Part shown: positions 8,449-16,533 of the stretch, one piece after another
Layout of the letters: every line of letters starts with the position of its first letter
How positions within the stretch are numbered: position 1 is the first letter of the stretch
DNA from: Galbitalea sp036271875
Lineage (GTDB): Bacteria > Actinomycetota > Actinomycetes > Actinomycetales > Microbacteriaceae
DNA: 64,000 nucleotides
Direction: 5' to 3'
NCBI GenBank assembly: GCA_036271875.1
Contig: DATAZU010000035.1
Span: 82,610-146,609 of the forward strand
The notes under the pieces: generated by a model
Told to the model about the DNA's origin: nothing
The model's input: the letters and a program-made list of their open reading frames with translations, nothing else
The model's database searches: none
Translations under genes and position numbers: made by a program

Positions 8449-8520
8449 GAGGTGCTGGTTCTGCGAGAAACCGAGGTGCTGGTTCTGCGAGAAACCGAGG
8501 TGCTAGTTCTGCGGGAAACC
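8449..8520. repeat. 24-bp tandem repeat (three copies) over the end of mmsA
   Basis: Units at 8449-8472, 8473-8496 and 8497-8520 (GAGGTGCTGGTTCTGCGAGA...). The first two are identical; the third differs at two bases. The third copy holds the last codons and stop of mmsA: on the coding strand its AACTAG corresponds to AACCAG in the other two, so the neighbouring units would read through as LGFSQNQH. A tandem duplication of the gene's 3' end is the simplest explanation. Confidence 0.9.
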
Positions 8521-10020
8521 GAGGTTGATGCCACCGTGCGACGGGTCGAGCCAGCGCGAGGTGATGGCCTTCTGGCGCGTGAAGAAGTGGATGGCATCCG
8601 GGCCGTATGCCTTCGTATCGCCGAAGAGCGAGTCCTTCCAGCCACCGAATGAGTAGTAACCGACCGGTACCGGGATCGGCACGTTGATGCCGATCATGCC
8701 CACCTGCACCTCGTGCTGGAAACGGCGTGCCGCTCCACCATCGTTGGTGAAGATCGCGGTTCCGTTGCCATACTTCGACCCGTTAATTATCGCGAGTCCC
8801 TCTTCGTATGACTCCACGCGCACGATTGAGAGCACCGGCCCGAAGATCTCCTCCGTGTATACGCGCGAGGTGAGCGGCACCTTGTCAATCAACGTAGGGC
8901 CGAGCCAGAAGCCGTCCGCTTCACCATCCACCGTGACACCGCGCCCGTCCACCACAACGACGGCACCGTCCTCGGTGGCAACGTCGATGTACGACGCGAC
9001 CTTGTCGCGGTGCTCCTTGGTGATGAGCGGCCCCATGTCGCAACCGCGCGTTCCGTCGCCGATCTTGAGGCCAGACATCCGGTCCGTGATCTTCTGGATC
9101 AATTCGTCGGCGACCGGCTCGACCGCGATGACGACCGAGATGGCCATGCAGCGTTCGCCCGCTGAGCCGAAACCCGCGTTGACAGCAGAGTCGGCAACCA
9201 GGTCGAGGTCGGCGTCCGGCAGCACGAGCATGTGGTTCTTTGCCCCACCGAGTGCCTGTACGCGCTTGCCGTTCTTCGACGCCGTCTCGTAGATGTACTT
9301 CGCAATAGGCGTCGAACCGACGAACGAAATGGATGCGACATCGGGATGATCGAGCAGAGCATCTACGGATTCCTTGTCACCGTGGACGACGTTGAAAACG
9401 CCATCCGGCAAACCGGCCTCCTTGAGAGCCTTCGCCATCCAGAGGGATGCCGAAGGGTCCTTCTCGCTCGGCTTGAGCACGACGGTGTTGCCCGTCGCAA
9501 GCGCGATGGGGAAGAACCACAGCGGCACCATCGCCGGAAAGTTGAACGGGCTGATGATACCGACCACGCCAAGCGGCTGGTTGAGCGAATAGACGTCGAC
9601 GCCGGTCGACACGTTCTCGCTGTACTCGCCCTTGGCCAGGTGTGGGATGCCGGTGGCGAACTCGACGACTTCGAGCCCGCGGGCGACCTCGCCCAGCGCA
9701 TCCGATGTCACCTTGCCGTGCTCGCTGGTGAGGATGGCGGCGACCTCGCCCTTGCGTGCGTTCAGGATCTCGCGAAACGCAAACATCACCTGCTGGCGCT
9801 TGGCCCAGGATGCGCCCGCCCAGTCCGGGAATGCCGCCTTGGCCGCCTGCACGGCTGCGTCGACATCCGCAGTGCTGCCGAGCCGCACCTCGCGAGCGAC
9901 CTCGCCCTTTGCCGGGTCGAACACCGGGCCGGTACGCGTGGATGTTCCGCTGACGGTCTTGCCGTTGATCCAGTGATCGACGGTTGCTTTGGTGCCCGAG
10001 TCTGCTGTGACTGTGCTCAT
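8503..10020 (-). CDS. mmsA: CoA-acylating methylmalonate-semialdehyde dehydrogenase
   Basis: A 505-residue aldehyde dehydrogenase that oxidises methylmalonate or malonate semialdehyde to propionyl- or acetyl-CoA with NAD and CoA, in valine, inositol or beta-alanine catabolism. Visible are FNFPAMVPLWFFPIALATGN, the NAD-binding FVGSTPIAKYIYE, KNHMLVLPDADLDL and catalytic Cys in GFGSAGERCMAIS. ERCMA rather than QxC and the KNH motif are hallmarks of the MmsA/IolA branch. The length is normal. No valine or inositol operon genes adjoin it, so physiological substrate is open. The 3' end is embedded in a 24-bp tandem repeat. Confidence 0.93.
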   Translation of the reverse strand: MSTVTADSGTKATVDHWINGKTVSGTSTRTGPVFDPAKGEVAREVRLGSTADVDAAVQAAKAAFPDWAGASWAKRQQVMFAFREILNARKGEVAAILTSEHGKVTSDALGEVARGLEVVEFATGIPHLAKGEYSENVSTGVDVYSLNQPLGVVGIISPFNFPAMVPLWFFPIALATGNTVVLKPSEKDPSASLWMAKALKEAGLPDGVFNVVHGDKESVDALLDHPDVASISFVGSTPIAKYIYETASKNGKRVQALGGAKNHMLVLPDADLDLVADSAVNAGFGSAGERCMAISVVIAVEPVADELIQKITDRMSGLKIGDGTRGCDMGPLITKEHRDKVASYIDVATEDGAVVVVDGRGVTVDGEADGFWLGPTLIDKVPLTSRVYTEEIFGPVLSIVRVESYEEGLAIINGSKYGNGTAIFTNDGGAARRFQHEVQVGMIGINVPIPVPVGYYSFGGWKDSLFGDTKAYGPDAIHFFTRQKAITSRWLDPSHGGINLGFPQN

Positions 10021-10129
10021 GCGCCCACTCTAACTGGAGACATTTCGGGAACATTTATGAACGCTCACCAAGTGGCCGCGCCGGAAGAAAACCGCAGCGT
10101 TGTCGGCGCCTGAAGCGATACTTGAGGCC

Positions 10130-11440
10130 ATGGACCCCGTAGTTGCGCTCATCATCGGCCTCGTTGCAGGTGTGGTTCTCGGCGCCGTCATCGGACTGCT
10201 GATCGGGCGATCGCGCAGGGCGGTGTCCGTCGCGGGCGAGAATCCCGCGGTACTTGAGGCACAGCATCAGGCCGCGCTGTCCGAGGTGCGAGCCGAAGAG
10301 GCGGCCTTGCGCGCGGAACTGAGCGCTGACATCGCCGCACTCCAGGCAACGGCGGCCGCGCTCCGTGAGCAGGTGGTCGAGCAGCAGGGCCAGTTCCGCG
10401 ATCTGTCCGATCGCACCAAGGCAGAGCAACTCGAACGCACCGAGCGCGAGCGCGCGGAAAGCAAGGTGCTTCAGGCGCTCACTCCGGTGCAGGAGACACT
10501 GCGCACGATGCAGCTGAAGGTCACCGACCTCGAGACGCAGCGCAGTCAGCAGCATGGCGAACTGAGCCAGCAGTTAAAGCTGGCCAGCGAAGCGGAGGAG
10601 CGGCTGCGCATCACGACGGATTCGCTTGCGTCCGCTCTTCGCAACAATGCGAGCCGCGGGGTCTGGGGTGAGGCACAGCTGCGCAACGTCGTCGAATCCG
10701 CCGGGCTTATCAACCGCGTCGACTTCAATCTGCAGTCGAGCATCTCTTCGGACGCGGGAGCAGGCCGTCCAGACATGGTCGTTCGGCTTCCCGGCGGCAA
10801 GTTCATGGCCGTCGATGCCAAGGTGCCGTACAACTCATACCTCGAGGCCAGCCAAATTCCGCCCACCGCGACCGGGGAAGAAGAGACCCGACGCAAGACC
10901 CTGCTCGGGCAGCATGCAAAGCAGGTCAAGAGTCACATCGACGCCCTGTCCGCAAAGACCTACTGGGCGGGTCTGGACGCAAGCCCGGACTTCACGATCG
11001 CATTCATCCCGAGCGAACCGCTCCTGGCGGCCGCCCTCGAACACGACCCGGGTCTGCTCGACTATGCGTTCAGCAAGAACATCGCCCTCGCCTCACCCGT
11101 CAACCTGTGGGCCGTTCTGAAAACCGTGGCATTCACCTGGCAACAGGATGTCCTCACGGAGGACGCCCAGCGGTTGTTCACCCTGTCGAAAGAGTTGTAC
11201 AGCCGCCTGGGAACCCTCGCCGACCACGCCGAGAAGCTGCGCCGCTCGATCGACAGCACGGTTTCGAGTTACAACCAGTTCGCGAGTTCGCTGGAGAACC
11301 GCGTGCTCGTTACCGCCCGCAAGCTGGATGCCCTGGACGAGTCCAAGGTCATCGGCACTCCGCTGACCGTCGATCAGCAGCCCAAGCAACTCACCGCGAT
11401 CGAGCTCGAGCTCCCCGAAGACGAGGCCGCAACCGCCTAG
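10130..11440 (+). CDS. rmuC: DNA recombination protein RmuC
   Basis: A 436-residue RmuC-family protein, thought to be a nuclease limiting inversions at inverted repeats. An N-terminal hydrophobic helix (VVALIIGLVAGVVLGAVIGLLI, residues about 4-25) anchors it. A long coiled coil follows (about 40-150, AEEAALRAELSADIAALQATAA and QLERTERERAESK), then the RmuC nuclease-like domain with GVWGEAQLRNVVESAG, DMVVRLPGGKFMAVDAKVPYN and FIPSEPLLAAALEHDPGLLDYA. ATG 10130 is preferred over TTG 10100 because it starts the hydrophobic helix directly. RmuC near ychF is a common actinobacterial arrangement. Confidence 0.93.
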   Translation: MDPVVALIIGLVAGVVLGAVIGLLIGRSRRAVSVAGENPAVLEAQHQAALSEVRAEEAALRAELSADIAALQATAAALREQVVEQQGQFRDLSDRTKAEQLERTERERAESKVLQALTPVQETLRTMQLKVTDLETQRSQQHGELSQQLKLASEAEERLRITTDSLASALRNNASRGVWGEAQLRNVVESAGLINRVDFNLQSSISSDAGAGRPDMVVRLPGGKFMAVDAKVPYNSYLEASQIPPTATGEEETRRKTLLGQHAKQVKSHIDALSAKTYWAGLDASPDFTIAFIPSEPLLAAALEHDPGLLDYAFSKNIALASPVNLWAVLKTVAFTWQQDVLTEDAQRLFTLSKELYSRLGTLADHAEKLRRSIDSTVSSYNQFASSLENRVLVTARKLDALDESKVIGTPLTVDQQPKQLTAIELELPEDEAATA

Positions 11441-11563
11441 CGCACCTCCCTACTTGCCCCAACCGAACAAATCGGGAGGTGCGGGTTCAGATGTCGATTG
11501 GCGGCCTCGCCATTCGTCGTCATAACGAGGAAGATCGAAACAACGAGTTCAAGGAGAAACAAA

Positions 11564-11947
11564 ATGGTTGCAGTCACCGGAATCTTTAGCGGGATGGCCG
11601 TCAAGGACCTCGACACCGCGCGGACGTTTTATCGGGACACGCTCGGTCTGACCGTCAACGACAACCCGATGAGCGCGATCGACATCGCCCTGCCGCAGGG
11701 CGGGATCGTATTTGTCTACCCGAAAGAGGACCACGTGCCCGCGACCTATACCGTGCTCAATCTTGAGGTCGCGGACATCGACGCCGCCGTGCACGAACTT
11801 ACCGGCAAGGGCGTCCAGTTCCAGATTTACGAGGGCGCTCGCCAGGACGAGCACGGGATTGCTCGAGGCAAGGCGGCCAACATGGGTCCCGACATCGCGT
11901 GGTTCCTCGACCCGTCAGGCAACATCCTCTCGGTGCTATCGAACTAG
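11564..11947 (+). CDS. VOC-family (glyoxalase/dioxygenase fold) protein
   Basis: A 127-residue single-domain vicinal-oxygen-chelate protein. It starts MVAVTGIFSGMAVKDLDTAR, has TFYRDTLGL, a central VLNLEVADIDAAVHEL strand-helix and ends AWFLDPSGNILSVLSN, the classical two beta-alpha-beta-beta-beta units. A strong AAGGAG precedes ATG 11564. Some VOC proteins are metal-dependent lyases or dioxygenases and others confer antibiotic sequestration; the role here is not evident. Its last codons and stop form the first unit of a 14-bp tandem repeat. Confidence 0.85.
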   Translation: MVAVTGIFSGMAVKDLDTARTFYRDTLGLTVNDNPMSAIDIALPQGGIVFVYPKEDHVPATYTVLNLEVADIDAAVHELTGKGVQFQIYEGARQDEHGIARGKAANMGPDIAWFLDPSGNILSVLSN

Positions 11948-11989
11948 TGCTATCGAACTAGTGCTATGGAACTAGTGCTATCGAACTAG
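11934..11989. repeat. 14-bp tandem repeat (four copies) joining two convergent stop codons
   Basis: TGCTATCGAACTAG at 11934-11947, 11948-11961, 11962-11975 (one substitution) and 11976-11989. The first copy encodes the C-terminus and stop of the VOC gene; the last copy contains, on the other strand, the stop of the large surface-protein gene (11986-11988). Confidence 0.92.
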
Positions 11990-14775
11990 GTCACCTTTAT
12001 TGCGTCAGTGCCCACGACCGTGGTGGTGTTGTTGAGATTGTCTGTGACGGTGATTTCGAACTCGTAGCAGCGGTTCACCGTCGGAACTGTGATCGAGACG
12101 GGCGAACCTGCCGGATTGGTGGACGCCGTCGTCCATGCTCCCGTGAACGTGCCGCACGTACCATTTCCGTTCACGGTCGCGGTTCGACGCGAGATTACAG
12201 TCGAGGCAATGCCCGATCCGGTATCTGTACCCGAGCCGAACGTGACTGACACGTTGGTCGAGGCCTGCGTGCCGTTGAGATAGCTGATCGAAGCTCCAAC
12301 GGGACCAGCGGCATCCGGCGCGAGGTTGAACGTCGCGGATGACGCGGCTCCAGCATTGTTCGTCGCCGTCACTGTCTCGACGCCAGACGCGGTCGGTGTG
12401 CCCGTGTAGGTGTACGTGCGCGACGTGGCACTAGCGGTGCCGGATGTCGTCCAGTTGGTGCCCAGTGTCGTCGGGAACGTGAGGTTCACACCGGAGGTGG
12501 AATCTGTGGATGTCGCCGTCACCGTGAAGTGTCCGTTTGTTCCCGCCTTGTAGTAGACGTTGTTGCCCGATACGAACACGTTCGAGAGGGCGCTGAATGC
12601 AAGTGTGGGCGTTGACGGAGCCGTTGTGTCGACCTTGATGAGCGTGCTCGCGTACGTCGTGTAGTTGCCGAGCGTGTCTGGCACCGAGTAGCGGTAAACG
12701 TAGCAGGCCTGGTCGGAAACGCTGTCGGTGAACGGAGTCCCCGGATCGGTCGCAACCAGGCTGTAGCCACCAAACGTGCCACAGACGCCGTCGGCGTTCC
12801 CCGTGGATGTGAGGGGCGCGGTCGCGCGGAACAGGTAAGCGCCCATCGGTGCGAGACCGCTGGCATCCGTGCCCTTGGCAAGCGCGACGTTCAGTGTTGT
12901 CGAGGTCGAGTACAGCGAGTTCGTTCCGCCCAGCCCGGTAGCCGCGACGGATCCGCCGGTCGGACCGCTTGTGTCCGCACTCGTGTTCGCACCCAGCTGG
13001 TAGTGGTTGGTGACATCCGTCTGGGACAACGCCGCGCTGTAGACGGAGAACTCGTCAAGCGAGCCGCTGAAGTTGAAGCCGGAGTTGGGGTCGCCCGGAT
13101 CGACAATTTCGCCGATCTGCAGGCCGTACGAATCGACGACCGTATTGCGAGTCATGTCAAAGGAGCCGAGTGAGGCGCCGTCGAGATACACCACGAGCGC
13201 CGTGCCGTTGTAGGTTTCGACGACCTGGTGCCACTTGCCGTCCTCGACGCTCGCGGGCGTCGCGAAAGTCGAGTCATACGCACCGCCCCAGCCCCATGCG
13301 GTAAACGCATTGCCGCCGGCGTTGATCCAGAGGCCGAACTCTTCCGCGTTGGCGAACGAGCCGTATGCGAAGAGCGCCTGCTGGGTCGTCGCCGACGTTT
13401 TGAACCAGAGTTCGACCGAGCGGGATGAACTGCCGGTTGGCAGGCCGGTCGGGGTCGTGTCCTGCAGGTAGTCGTTGCCGCCATCCAGGGTCACGGCCGT
13501 GTCCGAGTCGTTCGGCAGTTCACCGTTCGCACCCTGCACCGCACCGTTGATGTACTTCGGGTTGAGGCTTCCCACGCTGTCGGCTGCGACCACGTTTCCG
13601 TTCAGCGGTGAATCGCCGAAGCGCAGCTGACTCACGACGCCCGTCGTCTCGTACCGAACGGCGCCGGCATAGTCAACCCACGCGGTGCTTGAGCTCGTCG
13701 CGGTAAAGGCGTTGCCGACCAGGTCGGTGAGCAGGTAGCGATAGTTGTAACACATCGAGTTGGACACGGCGATGTCGGTATACGGCGAGATCGGGTTCAG
13801 GGTGCCGAGGTTGGCGAACGCACCGAAGGTCTGGCAGGTTCCGCCGACGAGGTTCGCGGATGCTCGCTGTAGCTGCGCGGATGCAAGACCGGATCCGCTG
13901 TCGCTGCCGCTGAACGCGACGGTCACGAACTTTCCGGCCTGATAGCCGTTGGTGTAGCTAATCGTGCCGGTCGGCGGAGTCGAGTCGTTCACGAAGGCGA
14001 GCGTCGTTAGCGCCCGGTTGTTGGCCTGATCGCGACCTGTTACGACCTCTGTCGGCGAGCTCGCGGTACCGGCCGCCCAGCTGAAGGAGCTGGAAACGTA
14101 TGGCCCGCCGGTCGGTGTCGACACGGTTGACGGCGTCGTCGTCCATCCCGTCGATGTCCCGCCGAGGGCCGCGGTGCTGCTGGATGCCGGACCCGATCCG
14201 GCGTCGGTAACCGCATTGGTGAGCGTAAAGCTGCCGGCGTTCGTGCCGTTGTAGTAAACGGTGGTGCCGCCCAGAACAGCCGCACCCGTCACGTTGGACA
14301 GAGTGATCGCGTTGGTCGGCGCCAGTGGATTCGTGTAGGCGACGCTGCTCTTGGCACTCTCCGCACCCGTCCAGTTCGTCGCGAAGAGCGGTGTCACGGT
14401 GTACTGCCACTGTCCGTTTGGCACTGACGTCTCGGTGCAGGTCAGCGCAGTGATCGTGCCGGAGCATCCACTGCCGATCGTCTGCACGGCGTTCGTCGTC
14501 GCACTGTAACGCTTGATCAGGTAACCGGAAACGGCGGTGCCATTACTCATAGTGGATGCCGCCCAGCTCAGGGTGACGCTGGATGCGGACGAACTTGCGG
14601 TCGGGGTTGCCCCGGCTCCGACGGTCACCGCGGAGGCGGATCCGGAGCCGGTCCCGCCGGTACCGGCGCTCCAGTATGCCCAGACTCCCGAGCCAACGAG
14701 CGTGAAAGCGACGAGCGACACCAGGAGCGCAGGGATGCGCCACCAGCTGGGTCGTCTCTTCGCGTGCCTGGACAT
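11986..14775 (-). CDS. Large exported repeat protein with LamG domain and SipW-type signal
   Basis: A 929-residue surface protein. Residues about 11-35 form a hydrophobic segment ending GVWAYWSAGTGGTGSGSA, the same AYWSAG signature as its neighbours. Then come a fibronectin-III-like domain (about 55-150), a type A repeat (155-265), a type B repeat (270-370), a LamG/concanavalin-like domain (375-600, SVELWFKTSATTQQALF, GKWHQVVETYNGTALVVYLDG, GSLDEFSVYSAALS), type B (605-720), type A (720-820) and type B (825-929). Type B units carry two conserved Cys, CGTF and CYxY. There is no LPXTG or C-terminal anchor. ATG 14775 overlaps the previous stop (TGATG). Probably an adhesin or cap of a fibre built by the three smaller genes. 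Confidence 0.75.
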   Translation of the reverse strand: MSRHAKRRPSWWRIPALLVSLVAFTLVGSGVWAYWSAGTGGTGSGSASAVTVGAGATPTASSSASSVTLSWAASTMSNGTAVSGYLIKRYSATTNAVQTIGSGCSGTITALTCTETSVPNGQWQYTVTPLFATNWTGAESAKSSVAYTNPLAPTNAITLSNVTGAAVLGGTTVYYNGTNAGSFTLTNAVTDAGSGPASSSTAALGGTSTGWTTTPSTVSTPTGGPYVSSSFSWAAGTASSPTEVVTGRDQANNRALTTLAFVNDSTPPTGTISYTNGYQAGKFVTVAFSGSDSGSGLASAQLQRASANLVGGTCQTFGAFANLGTLNPISPYTDIAVSNSMCYNYRYLLTDLVGNAFTATSSSTAWVDYAGAVRYETTGVVSQLRFGDSPLNGNVVAADSVGSLNPKYINGAVQGANGELPNDSDTAVTLDGGNDYLQDTTPTGLPTGSSSRSVELWFKTSATTQQALFAYGSFANAEEFGLWINAGGNAFTAWGWGGAYDSTFATPASVEDGKWHQVVETYNGTALVVYLDGASLGSFDMTRNTVVDSYGLQIGEIVDPGDPNSGFNFSGSLDEFSVYSAALSQTDVTNHYQLGANTSADTSGPTGGSVAATGLGGTNSLYSTSTTLNVALAKGTDASGLAPMGAYLFRATAPLTSTGNADGVCGTFGGYSLVATDPGTPFTDSVSDQACYVYRYSVPDTLGNYTTYASTLIKVDTTAPSTPTLAFSALSNVFVSGNNVYYKAGTNGHFTVTATSTDSTSGVNLTFPTTLGTNWTTSGTASATSRTYTYTGTPTASGVETVTATNNAGAASSATFNLAPDAAGPVGASISYLNGTQASTNVSVTFGSGTDTGSGIASTVISRRTATVNGNGTCGTFTGAWTTASTNPAGSPVSITVPTVNRCYEFEITVTDNLNNTTTVVGTDAIKVT

Positions 14776-15269
14776 CAGCCGGCCACCACGTAGAAGGTGA
14801 AGGTCGCACCCTGGCACGCATTGAGCGCGGCGGCGGACATGGAAACCGAGTTCGTCAGGGTGATGCTCAGCGATCCGTTGGTGGCACCCACCCTGCCGGG
14901 GACCGTCCATCCGGATCCACCGTTGGTCTGAGTAGTGAACGACAGGGCGCCCAGCGTGCAGGCAGAGTGAGCGGCATCCACCGCAAATCCAGCGTTGCCC
15001 TGCGTGGTGTCGAGCGAGAAGCTGTTGATGCGGACGGTCGCGACGTTTGAGTTGATTGCGGTCAGGACGACGCCCGACGTGCCACCGGGCAACAGTGCAG
15101 CGGTGGGTGTTGCCGGCGTCAGAGTCACCGCAACCGTGGTCCCGGTACCGCCAGCTGCCGTTCCGGAACCGCCCGCCGTCCAGTACGCGTAGGCAACGCC
15201 GGCACCGCCGAGCGTGACGGCAGCGGCGACGACGATCATCACGATCGTGCCAAGGATGCGGCGGTTCAT
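14775..15269 (-). CDS. SipW-type signal, TasA/camelysin-like small surface protein (paralogue 3)
   Basis: A 164-residue exported protein beginning MNRRILGTIVMIVVAAAVTL and running through GGAGVAYAYWTAGGSGTAAG, the hydrophobic-then-AYWTA signature. The mature domain is Thr/Ala/Val-rich beta structure with the family cysteine pair: ACTLGALSF and LNACQGATFTFYVVAG at the C-terminus. Compare ACKGATVNLSY and SCKNVALRLNY in the two upstream proteins. ATG 15269 gives this start; it overlaps the preceding stop by four bases (ATGA), and its own stop overlaps the next ATG, so the last three genes are translationally coupled. Confidence 0.72.
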   Translation of the reverse strand: MNRRILGTIVMIVVAAAVTLGGAGVAYAYWTAGGSGTAAGGTGTTVAVTLTPATPTAALLPGGTSGVVLTAINSNVATVRINSFSLDTTQGNAGFAVDAAHSACTLGALSFTTQTNGGSGWTVPGRVGATNGSLSITLTNSVSMSAAALNACQGATFTFYVVAG

Positions 15270-15724
15270 TTCTGTCCCCATAGCGCGCCAGTGGCGTGAT
15301 AGTTGAGCCGGAGAGCGACGTTCTTGCATGAGTCCTGCAGGTGGCGAGTCTTCACCATGTGGATCTGCGGCCACGACTTCCTGGGGAAGTCCTGGCTCGA
15401 GAGAGTGACGTGAGCGTGCGGAGCAAGTGTGAGGGGGGTGATGGCGGTCGGCTGCTCGACCGTGAAATTGTCTGCGCTGCAGCGCGATGGCGCGCCGGTA
15501 CGGGCGACCGTCACCGCATCCACCGAGACCGAGACGGATGTCACGATGATCGGGTAGGAGTGGGGATTGGCGATCGCCAGGTCAAGCGGCGCTGTCACCC
15601 CCGGACGAAGCGGGGTCGACAGGTCGCCGGCAACAGTGAACGCGGGCGTGTGCGTCAGCACCAAAACGACCATGGCGCCAATCAGCAACACCACCGCGAC
15701 GACGGCAGCAAGCCGAACTCTCAT
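15266..15724 (-). CDS. Small exported beta-sandwich-like protein (paralogue 2, no AYW motif)
   Basis: A 152-residue protein with a typical uncleaved or Sec signal anchor (MRVRLAAVVAVVLLIGAMVV) but no AYW(S/T)A motif. The following domain matches the other two small proteins in layout: PLDLAIANPHSYPIIVTSVSVSV parallels PLSGNFTNTNSGPVYVTSV of paralogue 1, and the cysteine motifs RCSADNFTV and LQDSCKNVALRLNY align with GCDATDYTL and NQDACKGATVNLSY. It is coupled to the next gene by an ATGA overlap and separated from the upstream gene by a hairpin-rich 188-bp gap. Possibly a membrane-tethered assembly or anchoring subunit. Confidence 0.65.
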   Translation of the reverse strand: MRVRLAAVVAVVLLIGAMVVLVLTHTPAFTVAGDLSTPLRPGVTAPLDLAIANPHSYPIIVTSVSVSVDAVTVARTGAPSRCSADNFTVEQPTAITPLTLAPHAHVTLSSQDFPRKSWPQIHMVKTRHLQDSCKNVALRLNYHATGALWGQK

Positions 15725-15754
15725 CGGGTCCTCCTGTGCACATCCGCTAGGGAC

Positions 15755-15907
15755 GGATGCGCCTCACGCATCCAATCGGGTGGATGCGCACTTACCCGGG
15801 TGCAGGGAGGTGGCGATGAACGCCACCTCCCAAACCCGTGGTGTCGATCTCTAAGGTTGAGCGCTAAGCGCTCCCGTGTCTCGCGCCCTTCGGATGGGAC
15901 GCGCGAA
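15755..15907 (-). terminator. Hairpin cluster between first and second genes of the surface cluster
   Basis: Four stem-loops follow the stop of the first surface gene: imperfect TCGCGCCC/GGG-CGCGA (15881-15906), palindrome GAGCGCT-A-AGCGCTC (15859-15873), perfect 11-bp GGGAGGTGGCG/CGCCACCTCCC with a 5-nt loop (15805-15831) and GGATGCG/CGCATCC (15755-15773). This is the expected layout for a partial terminator or mRNA-stabilising region that keeps the first gene's transcript in excess of the downstream three. Confidence 0.6.
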
Positions 15908-15912
15908 CGGAC

Positions 15913-16404
15913 TTAGTTGATCGCGTACGAGAGGTTGACCGTTGCGCCCTTGCAGGCGTCCTGGTTCGTTATCTTGTTGTTGAACGCGAGAGTCGCGCCG
16001 CTCCAGTTGCCCTGGGCGGATCCCGCAGGAATCTCAGCGGCAACCGACATGGTCGGGCTTGTCAGCGTGTAGTCGGTGGCGTCGCAGCCGGTCACGGGCG
16101 AACCGGCCTTGGTGACGCTCGTAATGCTCGCGACGACCGACGTTACGTAGACCGGGCCGGAGTTCGTGTTGGTGAAGTTCCCGCTCAGGGGCTGAGCGGC
16201 ACTTCCCGGTGCCAGGTTGGAGACCGTGGTGGTCTGGATCGCGGAGATGCCGGCGCTCGTGCCAGTCGTGGCAGAACCGGTTCCCGATCCGCCAGCGGAC
16301 CAGTAAGCGTAAGTGGCTGCGCCGCCTCCGCCAACAAGGATGAGAGTGATGATCGCGACGGCCGCGATGCGCTTTTTGGAATTACGCGCGTTGGAATTAC
16401 GCAT
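15913..16404 (-). CDS. SipW-type signal, TasA/camelysin-like small surface protein (paralogue 1, probable major subunit)
   Basis: A 163-residue exported protein. After a basic start (RNSNARNSKKR) come a hydrophobic stretch (IAAVAIITLILVGGGG) and the junction AATYAYWSAGGSGTG, as in proteins processed by SipW-like signal peptidases (TasA and camelysin families, where the motif is typically A-F/Y-x-D/S). The mature part is Thr/Ser/Ala/Gly-rich beta structure with GNFTNTNSGPVYVTSV and the cysteine pair GCDATDYTL / NQDACKGATVNLSY. It is first in the cluster, followed by strong hairpins, so it may be the most abundant product. No SipW-like peptidase is in the window. Assignment rests on motif reading only. 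Confidence 0.7.
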   Translation of the reverse strand: MRNSNARNSKKRIAAVAIITLILVGGGGAATYAYWSAGGSGTGSATTGTSAGISAIQTTTVSNLAPGSAAQPLSGNFTNTNSGPVYVTSVVASITSVTKAGSPVTGCDATDYTLTSPTMSVAAEIPAGSAQGNWSGATLAFNNKITNQDACKGATVNLSYAIN

Positions 16405-16533
16405 GCTAGATACCTCGGGTTTTTCTGGGTGAGGCCCATTCGCCTCTCGCCATCACCCGACTAGGGTTTCGGATGGTGACGCGGTCCCCAAGCCAAAACG
16501 TAGCGGCGGGAAATTCGCCATTTCAATGACTTG

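Noticed and set aside
8449..8520. CRISPR-like or minisatellite gene of its own
   Set aside because: Units are contiguous 24-mers continuing the mmsA reading frame; tandem duplication explains them.
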